A stretch of DNA of 64,000 nt from CAZENU01 sp965117035 (GTDB taxonomy: Bacteria; Chloroflexota; Dehalococcoidia; Lucifugimonadales; CAZENU01), in assembly GCA_965117035.1 (NCBI GenBank), contig OZ220748.1, forward strand, positions 558,001 through 622,000, in the 5' to 3' direction. Below are positions 49,864 through 58,691 of this stretch, piece after piece (the stretch's first letter is position 1; each line of letters opens with the position of its first letter). The notes beneath the pieces were generated by a model. The model saw only the letters and a list, made by a program, of their open reading frames with translations, did no database searches and was not told the DNA's origin. The position numbers and the translations under genes were made by a program.

Positions 49864-51572
49864 TAGTCCTCGGCATCAATGCCTACCACGGCGACGCGTC
49901 GGCCGCGCTCTTCAGGGACGGGCAGTTGCTGTCGGCCGTGGAGGAGGAGCGGTTTACCCGGATCAAGCACGCCGGCGGCTTCCCGAGCCACGCCGTCAGG
50001 TGGTGCCTCGAGTCGAACGGCGTCGACGCCCGGGAGGTCGACCATGTGGCGATAGCCCGCAAACGCTCCGCGCACATCGTCCGCAAGGCGCTGTGGGCGA
50101 TCCGGCTACCGCACATGGCGTTGGGCCGGTCGCGGGCCTGGAAGCGGTTCGGCGACATCCGCGACATGGTGGCGCACAGTGTCGGCGTGCCGACGGCCGA
50201 TCTCGACGCCGATCTGCATTACGTCGAGCACCACGTGGCGCACGCGGCCAGCTCCTTCTACTCGTCGCCGTTCGAGGACGCCGCGGTGCTCTCGCTCGAC
50301 GGCCTCGGCGACTTCTCCTCCATGCTCTGGGGCTCCGGCCGGGGCACGGACCTGGACGTCGACGGCTACGTCTTCTTCCCGCACTCGCTCGGCTTCTACT
50401 ACTCGGCCATCACCCAGTACCTGGGCATGTGGAAGTACGGCGACGAGTACAAGGCGATGGGACTCGCCTCCTACGGCAAGCCGACCTATGCGGATGAGTT
50501 CAGCCGCATCGTGCGGCTCGGCGGCGGCATGGACTTCAAGCTCGGGCTCGAGTACTTCACGCACCATCGCGACGGGGTCGAGATGACGTTTGGCGAGGGC
50601 GAGCCGTCCGTCGGCAGGCTGTTCTCGGACCGGCTGGAGCGCGACCTGGGGCCGGCCCGAGAGCCGGACGCGCCGGTGGGGAGCCGACACCAGGACATAG
50701 CGGCGTCGATGCAGTCCCGGCTCGAGGAGGTCGTGCTGACGCTGGTCGACCGGCTGCACGACGAGACGGGGCTGAAACGCCTATGCTACGCGGGCGGCGT
50801 CGCCTTCAACTGCGTCGCCAACGGGCAGATTCTCGACCGCACGCCGTTCGAGGACATCTACATCCACCCGGCCGCGGGCGACGCGGGCCTGGCAGTCGGG
50901 GCGGCGCAATACGTCTACCACCAGGCGCTGGGCCATCCCCGCGCGCCCGCGATCGACCACGCCTACTGGGGCCCGGAGGACACGCCGGACGCGCTCAGGG
51001 ACGCGCTCGACCGCGGCGGCTACTCCTACCGTGAGCCCGGCGACGGGGCGCTGGCGGACGAGACGGCGGAGCGCATCGCCGACGGCAGGATCGTCGGCTG
51101 GTACCAGGGCAGGAGCGAGTGGGGCCCGAGGGCGCTCGGGAACCGCAGCATCGTCGTAGACCCACGCCGCGCCGACATGCGGGACACGCTCAACAGGCGG
51201 ATCAAGCACCGTGAGACGTTCCGGCCGTTCGCGCCGTCCATACTGGAGGAGCGGACAGGCGACTGGTTCGAGAAGGACGCGCCGTCGCCGTTCATGCTGA
51301 TGGCGTACCCGGTGCGCGAGGAGAAGCGGGACCTGATCCCCGCGCCGACCCACGTAGACGGCACCGGCCGCCTGCAGACCGTGAGCCGCGACGCAAACCC
51401 CATGTACCACGAGCTCATCAGCGCGTTCGACCGGCTGACCGGCGTGCCCGTCGTGCTGAACACGTCGTTCAACGAGAGCGAGCCCATCGTCAACACCCCG
51501 GAGCAGGCGCTCGACTGCTTCAGCCGCACCGGCATGGACACGCTCGTCCTGGGGCCGTACCTGGTCGAATGA
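49860..51572 (+). CDS. NodU/CmcH-type carbamoyltransferase
   Basis: Transfers a carbamoyl group from carbamoyl phosphate to a sugar or other hydroxyl. The 570-residue protein has the N-terminal ASKHA-like part (IVLGINAYHGDASAALFRDG, HHVAHAASSFYSSPF) and LCYAGGVAFNCVANG, then the C-terminal domain with YQGRSEWGPRALGNRSIVVD, KHRETFRPFAPSIL and PVVLNTSFNESEPIVNTP. Start ATG 49860, coupled to the GT2. It probably decorates a residue of the surface glycan. Confidence 0.93.
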   Translation: MIVLGINAYHGDASAALFRDGQLLSAVEEERFTRIKHAGGFPSHAVRWCLESNGVDAREVDHVAIARKRSAHIVRKALWAIRLPHMALGRSRAWKRFGDIRDMVAHSVGVPTADLDADLHYVEHHVAHAASSFYSSPFEDAAVLSLDGLGDFSSMLWGSGRGTDLDVDGYVFFPHSLGFYYSAITQYLGMWKYGDEYKAMGLASYGKPTYADEFSRIVRLGGGMDFKLGLEYFTHHRDGVEMTFGEGEPSVGRLFSDRLERDLGPAREPDAPVGSRHQDIAASMQSRLEEVVLTLVDRLHDETGLKRLCYAGGVAFNCVANGQILDRTPFEDIYIHPAAGDAGLAVGAAQYVYHQALGHPRAPAIDHAYWGPEDTPDALRDALDRGGYSYREPGDGALADETAERIADGRIVGWYQGRSEWGPRALGNRSIVVDPRRADMRDTLNRRIKHRETFRPFAPSILEERTGDWFEKDAPSPFMLMAYPVREEKRDLIPAPTHVDGTGRLQTVSRDANPMYHELISAFDRLTGVPVVLNTSFNESEPIVNTPEQALDCFSRTGMDTLVLGPYLVE

Positions 51573-51835
51573 TCCCTCCTCGCCGTCCTCCCGCGCGAAC
51601 CTGCGCGCGTGGAGGCCGGGAGCGGGAATCCACGGACACACATCCTCCTCAATTCCCGCCTGCGGAGACCTTTGCGTAGCTCCCCTTGCAGGCGGCAACC
51701 GTGGTGGCGATGAGCGAGGTCTCGTACTTGGGAGGCCCCACCCCCGGATTCCCGCCTTCGGAGACCTTTGGGTAACCCCACGTGCGGGAGACACGCGTGG
51801 CGGATATGCGGCGGTTTCGTTTCTGGGAACCCCAC

Positions 51836-51882
51836 CCCTGGGTTCCCGCCTTCGCGGGAATGACGGTTATGCAAGGGTCTCC
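51836..51882 (-). repeat. 47-nt dispersed element, copy 2 (inverted)
   Basis: Reverse complement reads GGAGACCCTTGCATAACCGT and continues with CCCGCGAAGGCGGGAACCCA; five differences from copy 1 at 44929-44975 by my count. Confidence 0.75.
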
Positions 51883-51891
51883 CTACGGTGA

Positions 51892-51900
51892 TGATATAAT
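51892..51900 (+). promoter_or_regulatory. Extended -10 promoter upstream of the Uma2 gene
   Basis: TG-A-TATAAT with a perfect hexamer at 51895-51900, 88 nt before the ATG at 51989. No -35 recognised. It starts 10 nt after the 47-nt element. Confidence 0.55.
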
Positions 51901-51988
51901 GGCCGCCACCGTCGCCAACGTGACTCCGGAGCGGCGGGAGCCGGTCAGTCCGAGGCGGTAGACATCCGCAAGCCCACGGAGAACGGCC

Positions 51989-52747
51989 ATGACCACCAAG
52001 CTCGACACTTCGACTGCGGTCATCGAGACGCTGCCCGATCCGCCGGAGAAGACCGACATGCAGCAGGACAGGCACTATGTGCCGGTACGCTCCGCCCTGG
52101 AAGCGCATTTCGGCAAGTTCGATGATGTCCTGGTGGCGGGCAACGGATACCTCGTCGAGAACGCAGCCACCGTCGTCGACTGGAAGCAACATTTCTATCC
52201 GGACTGCGTCGTGGCGCTCGGAGTCGATCCGGAAGCCATCGTCGGCAGGAACGGCTACGTGATCTCCGAAGTGGGCAAGCCGCCGGACTTCGTCCTGGAG
52301 ATAGCGTCCAAGACGACCGCGCCGCGTGACGAGACCGTCAAACGCGAGGGCTACGCTGAGATGGGAGTGTCTGAGTACTGGCGGTTCGACGGTTCGGGGA
52401 AGGGCCGCTACTCTCAGCCGCTTGCAGGCGACCTTCTCGTGGGGGGCTCCTACCGGGCGATCGCGTTGAACGAAGAGCCCGACGGCGAGATGCGCGGATA
52501 CAGCCGCGCGCTGTCGCTGTACCTGTGCAGTGACGGGCGCCGTCTCCGCCTGTGGGACCCCACTACCCAGGAGTACTTGCCTACCCACGTCGAAGCGATC
52601 GAAGGGCGGGCCCAAGCCATCTCGGAGCGAGACAAAGCCACGGCGGAGCGAGACAAGGAGACGAGCGCCCGGATCGACGCGGAAAGTCGCGCCGCCAAAG
52701 CGGAGGCAGAGCTGGCGCGGTTGAGGAACAGGCTGCGCGACTCCTGA
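51989..52747 (+). CDS. Uma2 family (PD-(D/E)xK) endonuclease-like protein with coiled-coil tail
   Basis: 252-residue protein. Residues 25-185 form the Uma2/DUF820 fold: LVAGNGYLVENAATVV, FYPDCVVALGVDPE (catalytic Asp), PPDFVLEIASKTTAPRDE (Glu and the following Lys) and KREGYAEMGVSEYWRFD. From about residue 205 a charged helix AISERDKATAERDKETSARI and AEAELARLRNRL forms a predicted coiled coil. This tail is common in Uma2 proteins of cyanobacteria and Chloroflexi. ATG 51989. Role unknown; unrelated to glycan synthesis. Confidence 0.88.
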   Translation: MTTKLDTSTAVIETLPDPPEKTDMQQDRHYVPVRSALEAHFGKFDDVLVAGNGYLVENAATVVDWKQHFYPDCVVALGVDPEAIVGRNGYVISEVGKPPDFVLEIASKTTAPRDETVKREGYAEMGVSEYWRFDGSGKGRYSQPLAGDLLVGGSYRAIALNEEPDGEMRGYSRALSLYLCSDGRRLRLWDPTTQEYLPTHVEAIEGRAQAISERDKATAERDKETSARIDAESRAAKAEAELARLRNRLRDS

Positions 52748-52833
52748 CGCGGACGGCGAACCGTGCCCAGCCAGCGTTGTCTCCCCCATAGGCTAGACGC
52801 ATCAGCGCCCCAGCCGGAACCGCGACCGGCGGA

Positions 52834-54069
52834 ATGAACGTACTCCACGTCATACCGAGCTTCGCGGCGCGCTACGGCGGCCCCATAGTCGCCGCCCAGG
52901 GACTGACGCGCGAGCTGGCCCGGCGCGGCCACGACGTCACCCTCGCCACCACCAACGTCGACGGCCCCGGCGAGCTGGACGTCCCGCTCGGCAGTCCCGT
53001 GCGGATGGACGGCGTCGGCGTCTGGTACTTCCCTGTACAGCGGCCGCGCTGGTACCACTTCTCGGCGCCGATGGGACGCGCCCTGCGCGACCTGGTGCGC
53101 CGGTCGGACGTCGTGCACATACACTCCGTGTTCCTGTGGCCGACGACCGTTGCGGCATTCTGGTGCCGGAAGTTCGGCGTACCGTACGTGGTGCATGTCG
53201 CAGGCTCTCTCGACCCCGTCTCGCTGGCCAAGCGGTACGAGGGTCGACGCGCGTCGGCCGCCAGCAGGGCGAAGAAGTGGCTCTACCTGAAGACGATTGC
53301 CAGGCACGACCTCGGCGGCGCCGCCGCTCTCCACCTCACGTCCGAGGTCGAGGTTGAATCGGCGCGGACGCTTCGCTTCCAGGGAGGCCGCCTGATTCCG
53401 CTCGGCGCCGATGCTCCGCCGCCCTCCGGTGTCGACGACCGCGCCGTCGTGGAGGACAAGTACCCAAGCCTCCGCGGTCGGAAGATAGTGCTCTTCCTGG
53501 GAAGGCTCCACCGCATCAAGGGCCTCGACGTGCTCGCTGATGCCGCCGGCACGCTGATCGAGGGCAGGGACGACTTCTCGTTGGTCATCGCCGGCGGTGG
53601 CGCGCCCGAATACGAGGCGGAGGTGAGGGCCATCCATGACCGGCGCGGTCTCTCCGAGAGGACCGTGTTCACGGGCATGGTCCTGGGGGACGATAAGTGG
53701 CGGTTGCTCAGGGCCGCGGACGTGTTCGTGCTGCCGTCGCACCACGAGAGTTCTCCGGTCGCGGTCATGGAGGCGACGGCGGCGGGCACACCAGTCGTCA
53801 TCTCAGACCAGGTGGGCATACACCGGGAGATCTCCGAGGCCGGCGCCGGGCTGGTCACGACGCTGGACCCCGCCGACGTGGCGGCCGCGATAGGCCGGCT
53901 GCTCGACGACCCCGACGCCGCGGAGCGGATGGGCAGGGCGGGGGAGGCCCTGGCAGCGAAGCGGTTCTCCTGGGAGCGGGTGGCGTCCGACGTGGAGGCG
54001 CTGTACGAAGAGGTCGTCGGCCAACAGTCGGGCCATGAGAAGTCCCGGGCCCGGCCCGCGGCGGAGTAA
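52834..54069 (+). CDS. Glycosyltransferase family 4
   Basis: 411-residue GT-B transferase: VLHVIPSFAARYGGPIVAAQ, then VVHIHSVFLWPTTVAAFWCR, and the donor-domain KIVLFLGRLHRIKGLDVLAD, FVLPSHHESSPVAVMEATAAGTPV with the E-x7-E pattern. ATG 52834. First gene of a plus-strand run reaching 58514. Sugar specificity not deducible; WcaI/WbaZ-like mannosyl or fucosyl transfer would fit the GDP-sugar enzymes nearby. Confidence 0.9.
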   Translation: MNVLHVIPSFAARYGGPIVAAQGLTRELARRGHDVTLATTNVDGPGELDVPLGSPVRMDGVGVWYFPVQRPRWYHFSAPMGRALRDLVRRSDVVHIHSVFLWPTTVAAFWCRKFGVPYVVHVAGSLDPVSLAKRYEGRRASAASRAKKWLYLKTIARHDLGGAAALHLTSEVEVESARTLRFQGGRLIPLGADAPPPSGVDDRAVVEDKYPSLRGRKIVLFLGRLHRIKGLDVLADAAGTLIEGRDDFSLVIAGGGAPEYEAEVRAIHDRRGLSERTVFTGMVLGDDKWRLLRAADVFVLPSHHESSPVAVMEATAAGTPVVISDQVGIHREISEAGAGLVTTLDPADVAAAIGRLLDDPDAAERMGRAGEALAAKRFSWERVASDVEALYEEVVGQQSGHEKSRARPAAE

Positions 54070-54075
54070 GCGGCG

Positions 54076-54924
54076 ATGGCGCTCGACCTTACGGCCATCG
54101 TCCTGACCTACAACGAGGAGACCGACCTGCCCGCGTGCCTCGACAGCCTTGCCAGTCTCGGATGCCGTATCGTCGTCGTCGACTCCGGCAGCGACGACCG
54201 CACGGTCGAGATCGCCGAGCAGGCCGGGGCCGACGTCTTCCACCACCGGTTCGAGAGCCAGGCCCAGCAGCTCAACTGGGCGCTCGATAACATCCCGATG
54301 GACTCCGACTGGCTGCTCAGGCTCGACGCCGACGAGCGGCTGACGCCGGAGCTCGCCGAGGAGCTGCAGACGAGGCTCGCCCGGCCGGCCAACGGCATAA
54401 CCGGGTTCTACTTCAAGCGGCGCGTCCACTTCATGGGGCGCTGGATTCGCCACGGCGGCTACTACCCGACGTGGCTGCTCCGCGTCTGGAAGCGGGGAGC
54501 CGCCCGGTGCGAGGACAGGCTGATGGACGAGCACATGGTGCTGTCCAAGGGCGAGCCGGCCTTCCTCGACCACGACATCGTCGAGGACAGCTGCAAAGGC
54601 CTGTCCAGGTGGACGGAGAAGCACACCAGATACGCGGTCAGGGAGGCGCAGGCCGTCCTGGCCGGCGAGAGCGACGAGGGCATCCGCGCGTCGTTCCGAG
54701 GCGCGCCGGAGTCGAGGCGGCGCTGGCTGCGCGAACGTGTCTACGGGCGTGCGCCGCTGTTCCTGCGGGCCTTCCTGTACTTCGGCTACCGGTACTTCAT
54801 CAGGCTCGGCTTCCTCGACGGCCGGCCGGGCCTCGTCTTCCACTTCCTGCAGGGCTGCTGGTACAGGTTCCAGGTCGACGCGTTTCTGCTAGAGTCTAGA
54901 GCCAGGGAACGCCCCAGGAAGTGA
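54076..54924 (+). CDS. Glycosyltransferase family 2 (WaaE/KdtX-like)
   Basis: 282-residue GT-A transferase of the WaaE/KdtX lipid-core glucosyltransferase type. LTAIVLTYNEETDLPACLDS, VVDSGSDDRTVEIAEQAG, LNWALDNIP and the metal motif LRLDADERLTPEL, then GFYFKRRVHFMGRWIRHGGY and WTEKHTRYAVREA match well. Starts 6 nt after the upstream GT4 stop. Role in the early part of the glycan chain is plausible. Confidence 0.9.
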   Translation: MALDLTAIVLTYNEETDLPACLDSLASLGCRIVVVDSGSDDRTVEIAEQAGADVFHHRFESQAQQLNWALDNIPMDSDWLLRLDADERLTPELAEELQTRLARPANGITGFYFKRRVHFMGRWIRHGGYYPTWLLRVWKRGAARCEDRLMDEHMVLSKGEPAFLDHDIVEDSCKGLSRWTEKHTRYAVREAQAVLAGESDEGIRASFRGAPESRRRWLRERVYGRAPLFLRAFLYFGYRYFIRLGFLDGRPGLVFHFLQGCWYRFQVDAFLLESRARERPRK

Positions 54925-54943
54925 AAGAGGAGCGGCTGAGAGC

Positions 54944-55954
54944 ATGGCAAAGCGGGCGCTGATCACCGGCATCACCGGGCAGGACGGGTCGTACCTGGCC
55001 GAGTTGCTGCTGGAGAAGGGCTACGAGGTGCACGGCCTGATCCGCAAGTCCAGCACCTTCAACACGGGCCGGATCGACCACCTGTATCAGGACCCTCACG
55101 AGAGCGGCGTCAACCTGTTCCTCCACTACGGCGACCTGGTCAACCTGGAGCAGGTGTCCAACCTCGTCTACAACGTGCGGCCGGACGAGATATACCACCT
55201 CGGCGCGCAGTCGCACGTCCAGGTCAGCTTCGACGCGCCGGAGTACACCGGCGACGTGACCGGCCTCGGCAGCACCCGGCTGCTGGAGGCGGTGCGCCGG
55301 AGCGGCATCGGCGCGCGCGTCTACCAGGCGTCGTCGAGCGAGATGTTCGGCGCCACCCCGCCGCCGCAGAACGAGCGCACGCCCTTCGCCCCGAGGAGCC
55401 CGTACGCCGCCGCCAAGGTCTACGCCTACTGGATGGCCGTAAACTACCGAGAGGGCTCCGGCATCTTCGCCGCCAACGGCATCCTGTTCAACCACGAGAG
55501 CCCCAGGCGCGGCGAGACCTTCGTGACCCGCAAGGTCACCCGGGCCGTCGCAGCCATCCGCGCCGGACGGCAGCGCAAGGTGTATCTCGGCAATCTCGAC
55601 GCGCGCCGCGACTGGGGGTACGCACCGGAGTACGTCGAGGCTATGTGGCGCATCCTGCAGCAGGACGAGCCGGACGACTTCGTCATCGGCACCGGCGAGT
55701 CGCACTCGGTGCGGGAGTTCGTGGAGGAGGCGTTCGCCTACGCGGGGCTCGACTGGCGAGAACACGTCGAGATCGACCCCAGGTACTTCCGGCCGACCGA
55801 CGTGAACGACATGTGGGCCGACGCCAGCAAGGCGAGGCGGGTGCTGCAGTGGACGCCGCGGGTCGGCTTCCGCGAGCTCGTCAGGCTGATGGTCGACGCC
55901 GACGTGGAGGCCATCGGGCAGCCGGCGATAGGCGAGGGGCGCGGCGGTGGATAG
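54944..55954 (+). CDS. gmd: GDP-mannose 4,6-dehydratase
   Basis: Converts GDP-D-mannose to GDP-4-keto-6-deoxymannose. The 336-residue protein begins KRALITGITGQDGSYLAELL and has RKSSTFNTGRIDHLYQD, HLGAQSHVQVSFD, the catalytic SSSEMFG and SPYAAAKVYAYW (YxxxK), FNHESPRRGETFVTRKVTRA. Fully canonical. An AGAGGAGCGG site lies before ATG 54944. Its product feeds the overlapping Fcl-like gene. Confidence 0.96.
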   Translation: MAKRALITGITGQDGSYLAELLLEKGYEVHGLIRKSSTFNTGRIDHLYQDPHESGVNLFLHYGDLVNLEQVSNLVYNVRPDEIYHLGAQSHVQVSFDAPEYTGDVTGLGSTRLLEAVRRSGIGARVYQASSSEMFGATPPPQNERTPFAPRSPYAAAKVYAYWMAVNYREGSGIFAANGILFNHESPRRGETFVTRKVTRAVAAIRAGRQRKVYLGNLDARRDWGYAPEYVEAMWRILQQDEPDDFVIGTGESHSVREFVEEAFAYAGLDWREHVEIDPRYFRPTDVNDMWADASKARRVLQWTPRVGFRELVRLMVDADVEAIGQPAIGEGRGGG

Positions 55955-56954
55955 CAGGGAGCAGTCACCCCCGCCTCAGTCCTCTCCTGTCGAGGGAGAG
56001 GCAAGAGGCTTCTGGGCGGGCAAGTCTGTCGTCGTGACCGGGGGCGCGGGGTTCCTCGGCAGGGCGGTCGTCCGGCGACTACGGGAGCGCGGCGCCGGCA
56101 ACGTCTTCGTGCCCAGGAGCGCCGACTACGACCTGCGGCTCCGCGAACACGTCCTGCGAATGCTCGACGACGCGCGGCCCGACTGCCTGGTGCACCTCGC
56201 GGCCGTGGTCGGCGGCATCGGCGCCAACCGCGCCAACCCGGGGACCTTCTTCTACGACAACGCCGTCATGGGCATCCACCTCCTCGAGGAGGCCCGCAGG
56301 GCCGGCGTCGGGAAGACGCTCGTCGTCGGAACGATATGCGCGTACCCGAACGACACCCCGGTGCCGTTCAGCGAGGACGACCTCTGGGACGGCTACCCGG
56401 AGGAGACCAACGCGCCCTACGGGCTCGCGAAAAAGATGCTGCTCGTGCAGGCGCAGGCGTACCGCGAGCAGTACGACACGAACATCGTCTACGTGCTGCC
56501 GGTCAACCTGTACGGCCCCGGCGAAAACTTCGACCCCGAGTCGAGCCACGTGATCCCGGCGCTGATACGCAAGCTCGTGGAGGCAAGGGAGCGGGGCGAC
56601 GCGTCCGTCACTGCATGGGGCACGGGCTCACCGACCCGCGAGTTCCTCTACGTCGACGACGCCGCCGAGGGCATAGCGCTCGCGATGGAGCGATACGACA
56701 AGCCGGACCCGGTCAACCTCGGCTCGGGCGAGGAAACCAGCATTCGCGACCTGGCGTCGAAGATACGCGAGATGGTCGGTTTCGAGGGCCGCGTCGAGTG
56801 GGACGCGAGCAAGCCGGACGGCCAGCCGCGCCGCAGGCTCGACACCTCCCGCGCCCGCGAGGAGTTCGGCTTCGTCGCGTCGACGCCGTTCGACGTCGGG
56901 CTGCGCAACACGATCGACTGGTTCGAGGCGAACCGGGGCCGGCTGGACGGATGA
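55947..56954 (+). CDS. fcl: GDP-L-fucose synthase-like epimerase/reductase
   Basis: Epimerase/reductase for GDP-4-keto-6-deoxymannose, 335 residues. From residue 25: KSVVVTGGAGFLGRAVVRRL, HLAAVVGGIGANRANPG, VGTICAYPNDTPVPFSEDDL, NAPYGLAKKMLLVQAQ (YxxxK) and LYGPGENFDPESSHVIPALI. All fit Fcl/WcaG. The first 24 residues (MDSREQSPPPQSSPVEGEAR) are not family-like and are encoded by a short palindromic repeat. GTG 55947 overlaps the gmd stop by 8 nt. The PSSHV region is conserved, so GDP-fucose or a related GDP-sugar is expected. Confidence 0.88.
   Translation: MDSREQSPPPQSSPVEGEARGFWAGKSVVVTGGAGFLGRAVVRRLRERGAGNVFVPRSADYDLRLREHVLRMLDDARPDCLVHLAAVVGGIGANRANPGTFFYDNAVMGIHLLEEARRAGVGKTLVVGTICAYPNDTPVPFSEDDLWDGYPEETNAPYGLAKKMLLVQAQAYREQYDTNIVYVLPVNLYGPGENFDPESSHVIPALIRKLVEARERGDASVTAWGTGSPTREFLYVDDAAEGIALAMERYDKPDPVNLGSGEETSIRDLASKIREMVGFEGRVEWDASKPDGQPRRRLDTSRAREEFGFVASTPFDVGLRNTIDWFEANRGRLDG
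55982..56000. repeat. CTCTCC/GGAGAG palindrome inside the start of the fcl-like gene
   Basis: CTCTCC, 7-nt loop, GGAGAG. A related palindrome is at 62349-62362. Both resemble the dispersed ccctctccc-ggagaggg elements of many genomes, translated here as PPPQSSPVEGEA. Confidence 0.6.
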
Positions 56955-57589
56955 CCGCCCCAAAGCAGCGCTACAAGCGGGCCTACGACCTCGCCGTCAT
57001 CTTCTGCACGCACCTGGCGCTGGCCCCTCTGTGGCTCCTGCTGTGGCTCGGCATCCCGCTCGCGGTCTGGCTCGAGGACCGCGGCCCCGTCTTCTTCCGC
57101 CAGCGGCGCATCGGCAAGGACGGCAGGGAGTTCGTCTTCCTGAAGTTCAGGACGATGGTGCCCGACGCGGAGAGCGCCGGGCTCGTCACAGCCGACGCCG
57201 ACCCGCGGGTGACCAGGGTAGGCCGCGTGCTGCGCCGCACCGCGCTCGACGAGCTGCCGCAGGTGATCAACGTGCTGCGCGGCGACATGAGCTTCGTCGG
57301 CCCCAGGGCGCTGCCAGTCCAGATGCACCGGGACGCGGCCGCGGAGGAGCCCAGGTTCGACCGGCGCACCGCGGTGCTGCCGGGGATGACCGGGCCCGCG
57401 CAGCTCTACCTGCCCAGGCACTGCTCGCCGCGCAGGCGTCTCGCCTACGATATGCTATACGTGAGGCGGGCGAGCCTGCGGCTCGACGTCATGCTCATGC
57501 TGCTGGCCGCCTGGAACACGCTGACCGGGAGCTGGGGCACGGGCCACCGCAGGCCGGAGACCCAGGAGCGACGAGACGCGGAGGTATGA
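56951..57589 (+). CDS. PglC/WcaJ-type phosphosugar transferase (polyprenyl-phosphate)
   Basis: Initiating transferase moving a phosphosugar from a nucleotide sugar to polyprenyl phosphate. The 212-residue protein is of the short PglC-like form: one hydrophobic re-entrant segment (VIFCTHLALAPLWLLLWLGI), GPVFFRQRRIGKDGREFVFL, KFRTMVPDAES, then the catalytic RVLRRTALDELPQVINVLRG and MSFVGPRAL, and GMTGPAQLYL. ATG 56951 overlaps the Fcl stop as ATGA. This gene should start synthesis of the lipid-linked glycan. Confidence 0.94.
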   Translation: MTAPKQRYKRAYDLAVIFCTHLALAPLWLLLWLGIPLAVWLEDRGPVFFRQRRIGKDGREFVFLKFRTMVPDAESAGLVTADADPRVTRVGRVLRRTALDELPQVINVLRGDMSFVGPRALPVQMHRDAAAEEPRFDRRTAVLPGMTGPAQLYLPRHCSPRRRLAYDMLYVRRASLRLDVMLMLLAAWNTLTGSWGTGHRRPETQERRDAEV

Positions 57590-57593
57590 CCGT

Positions 57594-58514
57594 TTGCGGA
57601 TACTGATAACCGGGGGCGCCGGCTTCCAGGGAAGCCATCTGTCCGAGCGGTGGAGCGGCTCGGGCCACGGCGTCACCATCCTGAATACGTACTCCGAGGA
57701 GGCCGCCAGCAACGTCCGCGCCGTCTCCGCGGACGCCGAGGTGGTCTGGGGAAGCGTCACCGACAACGAGATCGTCGAGAAGACGGTGCGCGGCCACGAC
57801 GTTGTCGTACACCTGGCCGCGCGCGTCAACGTGGACGAGTCGCTCGCCGGGCCGCGCGCGTTCGCGGACGTCAACCTGGACGGCACGATCAACGTCCTCG
57901 AGGCGGCCCGCCGGTCGGGCGCCAGGGTCGTCTTCGCGAGCAGCTGCGAGGTGTACGGCGCGTCAGACGGCCTGCCCGTACCCGAGAGCGCGCCGCTGCG
58001 CCCCTACAGCCCGTACTCGGCCTCCAAGGCGGCCGCGGACCGGATGTGCCACGCCTACCACATGAGCTACGGGCTCGACGTGACGATCGTTCGGCCGTCG
58101 AACGTCTACGGCGAGCGGCAGAAATCGGGCAGGGGAGGCGCGGTGATCCCGATCTTCGCCAGCCTGGCCGCGGCCGGCAAGCCGCTCACCCTGTTCGGCT
58201 CCGGCGCACAGACGCGCGAGTACATCCACGTCAGCGACCTCGTCGCCGCCTACGACGCCATCATCGGCCGCGACGACCTCGCGGGCGCGACGGTGAACGT
58301 CGGCACCGGGGACATCATATCGATCCGCGCCATCGCCGAGTTCATCGCCGAACGCGCGGGCGTCGAGATATCCGAGCAGCCGGCCCGCCCCGGCGAGGTA
58401 CCGCAGTTCTCGCTCGACAGCAGCCTGGCCCGCAGCCTCGGATTCACGCCCCAGGTCAAGTTCTGGGACGGCCTCGGCCGCTACCTCGACTCCTGGCTGG
58501 GCCAGTCTTCGTAG
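57594..58514 (+). CDS. NAD-dependent epimerase/dehydratase family protein
   Basis: 306-residue extended SDR: RILITGGAGFQGSHLSERW, VVHLAARVNVDESLAG, the catalytic FASSCEVYG and YSPYSASKAAADR (YxxxK), VRPSNVYGERQKSG. TTG 57594 has GGAGG 8 nt upstream and gives the glycine motif at the N-terminus. The odd NTYSEEAASNVRAV replaces the usual DN or DL strand end after the second beta strand. Substrate is a nucleotide sugar, most like UDP-glucose or GDP-mannose 4-epimerases; not fixed. Confidence 0.88.
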   Translation: MRILITGGAGFQGSHLSERWSGSGHGVTILNTYSEEAASNVRAVSADAEVVWGSVTDNEIVEKTVRGHDVVVHLAARVNVDESLAGPRAFADVNLDGTINVLEAARRSGARVVFASSCEVYGASDGLPVPESAPLRPYSPYSASKAAADRMCHAYHMSYGLDVTIVRPSNVYGERQKSGRGGAVIPIFASLAAAGKPLTLFGSGAQTREYIHVSDLVAAYDAIIGRDDLAGATVNVGTGDIISIRAIAEFIAERAGVEISEQPARPGEVPQFSLDSSLARSLGFTPQVKFWDGLGRYLDSWLGQSS

Positions 58515-58691
58515 GAGACAAGCGCGCTTGGGCACGGTAGACGACGGTCCGGCGGCAGAAGACGCGGCGCTGGCGCGGGCCCATCGCCGAGGGCCTCAGG
58601 ACGGAGACTGTCAGCAAGCAAAGCGTTCTGGAGGCGCTGCGGAGCGACCGGGAGGAGGCTTCAGACCGGGAAGATCTCGGTTCGCCAGACT

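Larger units (their letters stand above)
51573..51988. other. 416-nt repeat-rich intergenic region
   Basis: Contains the inverted 47-nt element (51836-51882) and at least three degenerate relatives, e.g. GGAGACCTTTGCGTAGCTCC near 51666 and GGAGACCTTTGGGTAACCCC near 51760. The uma2 promoter lies at the right end. No gene. Confidence 0.65.

Noticed and set aside
58515..58691. Short gene between the epimerase and the WbuB-like gene
   Set aside because: 177 nt with no start plus ribosome site and no recognisable protein in either strand.
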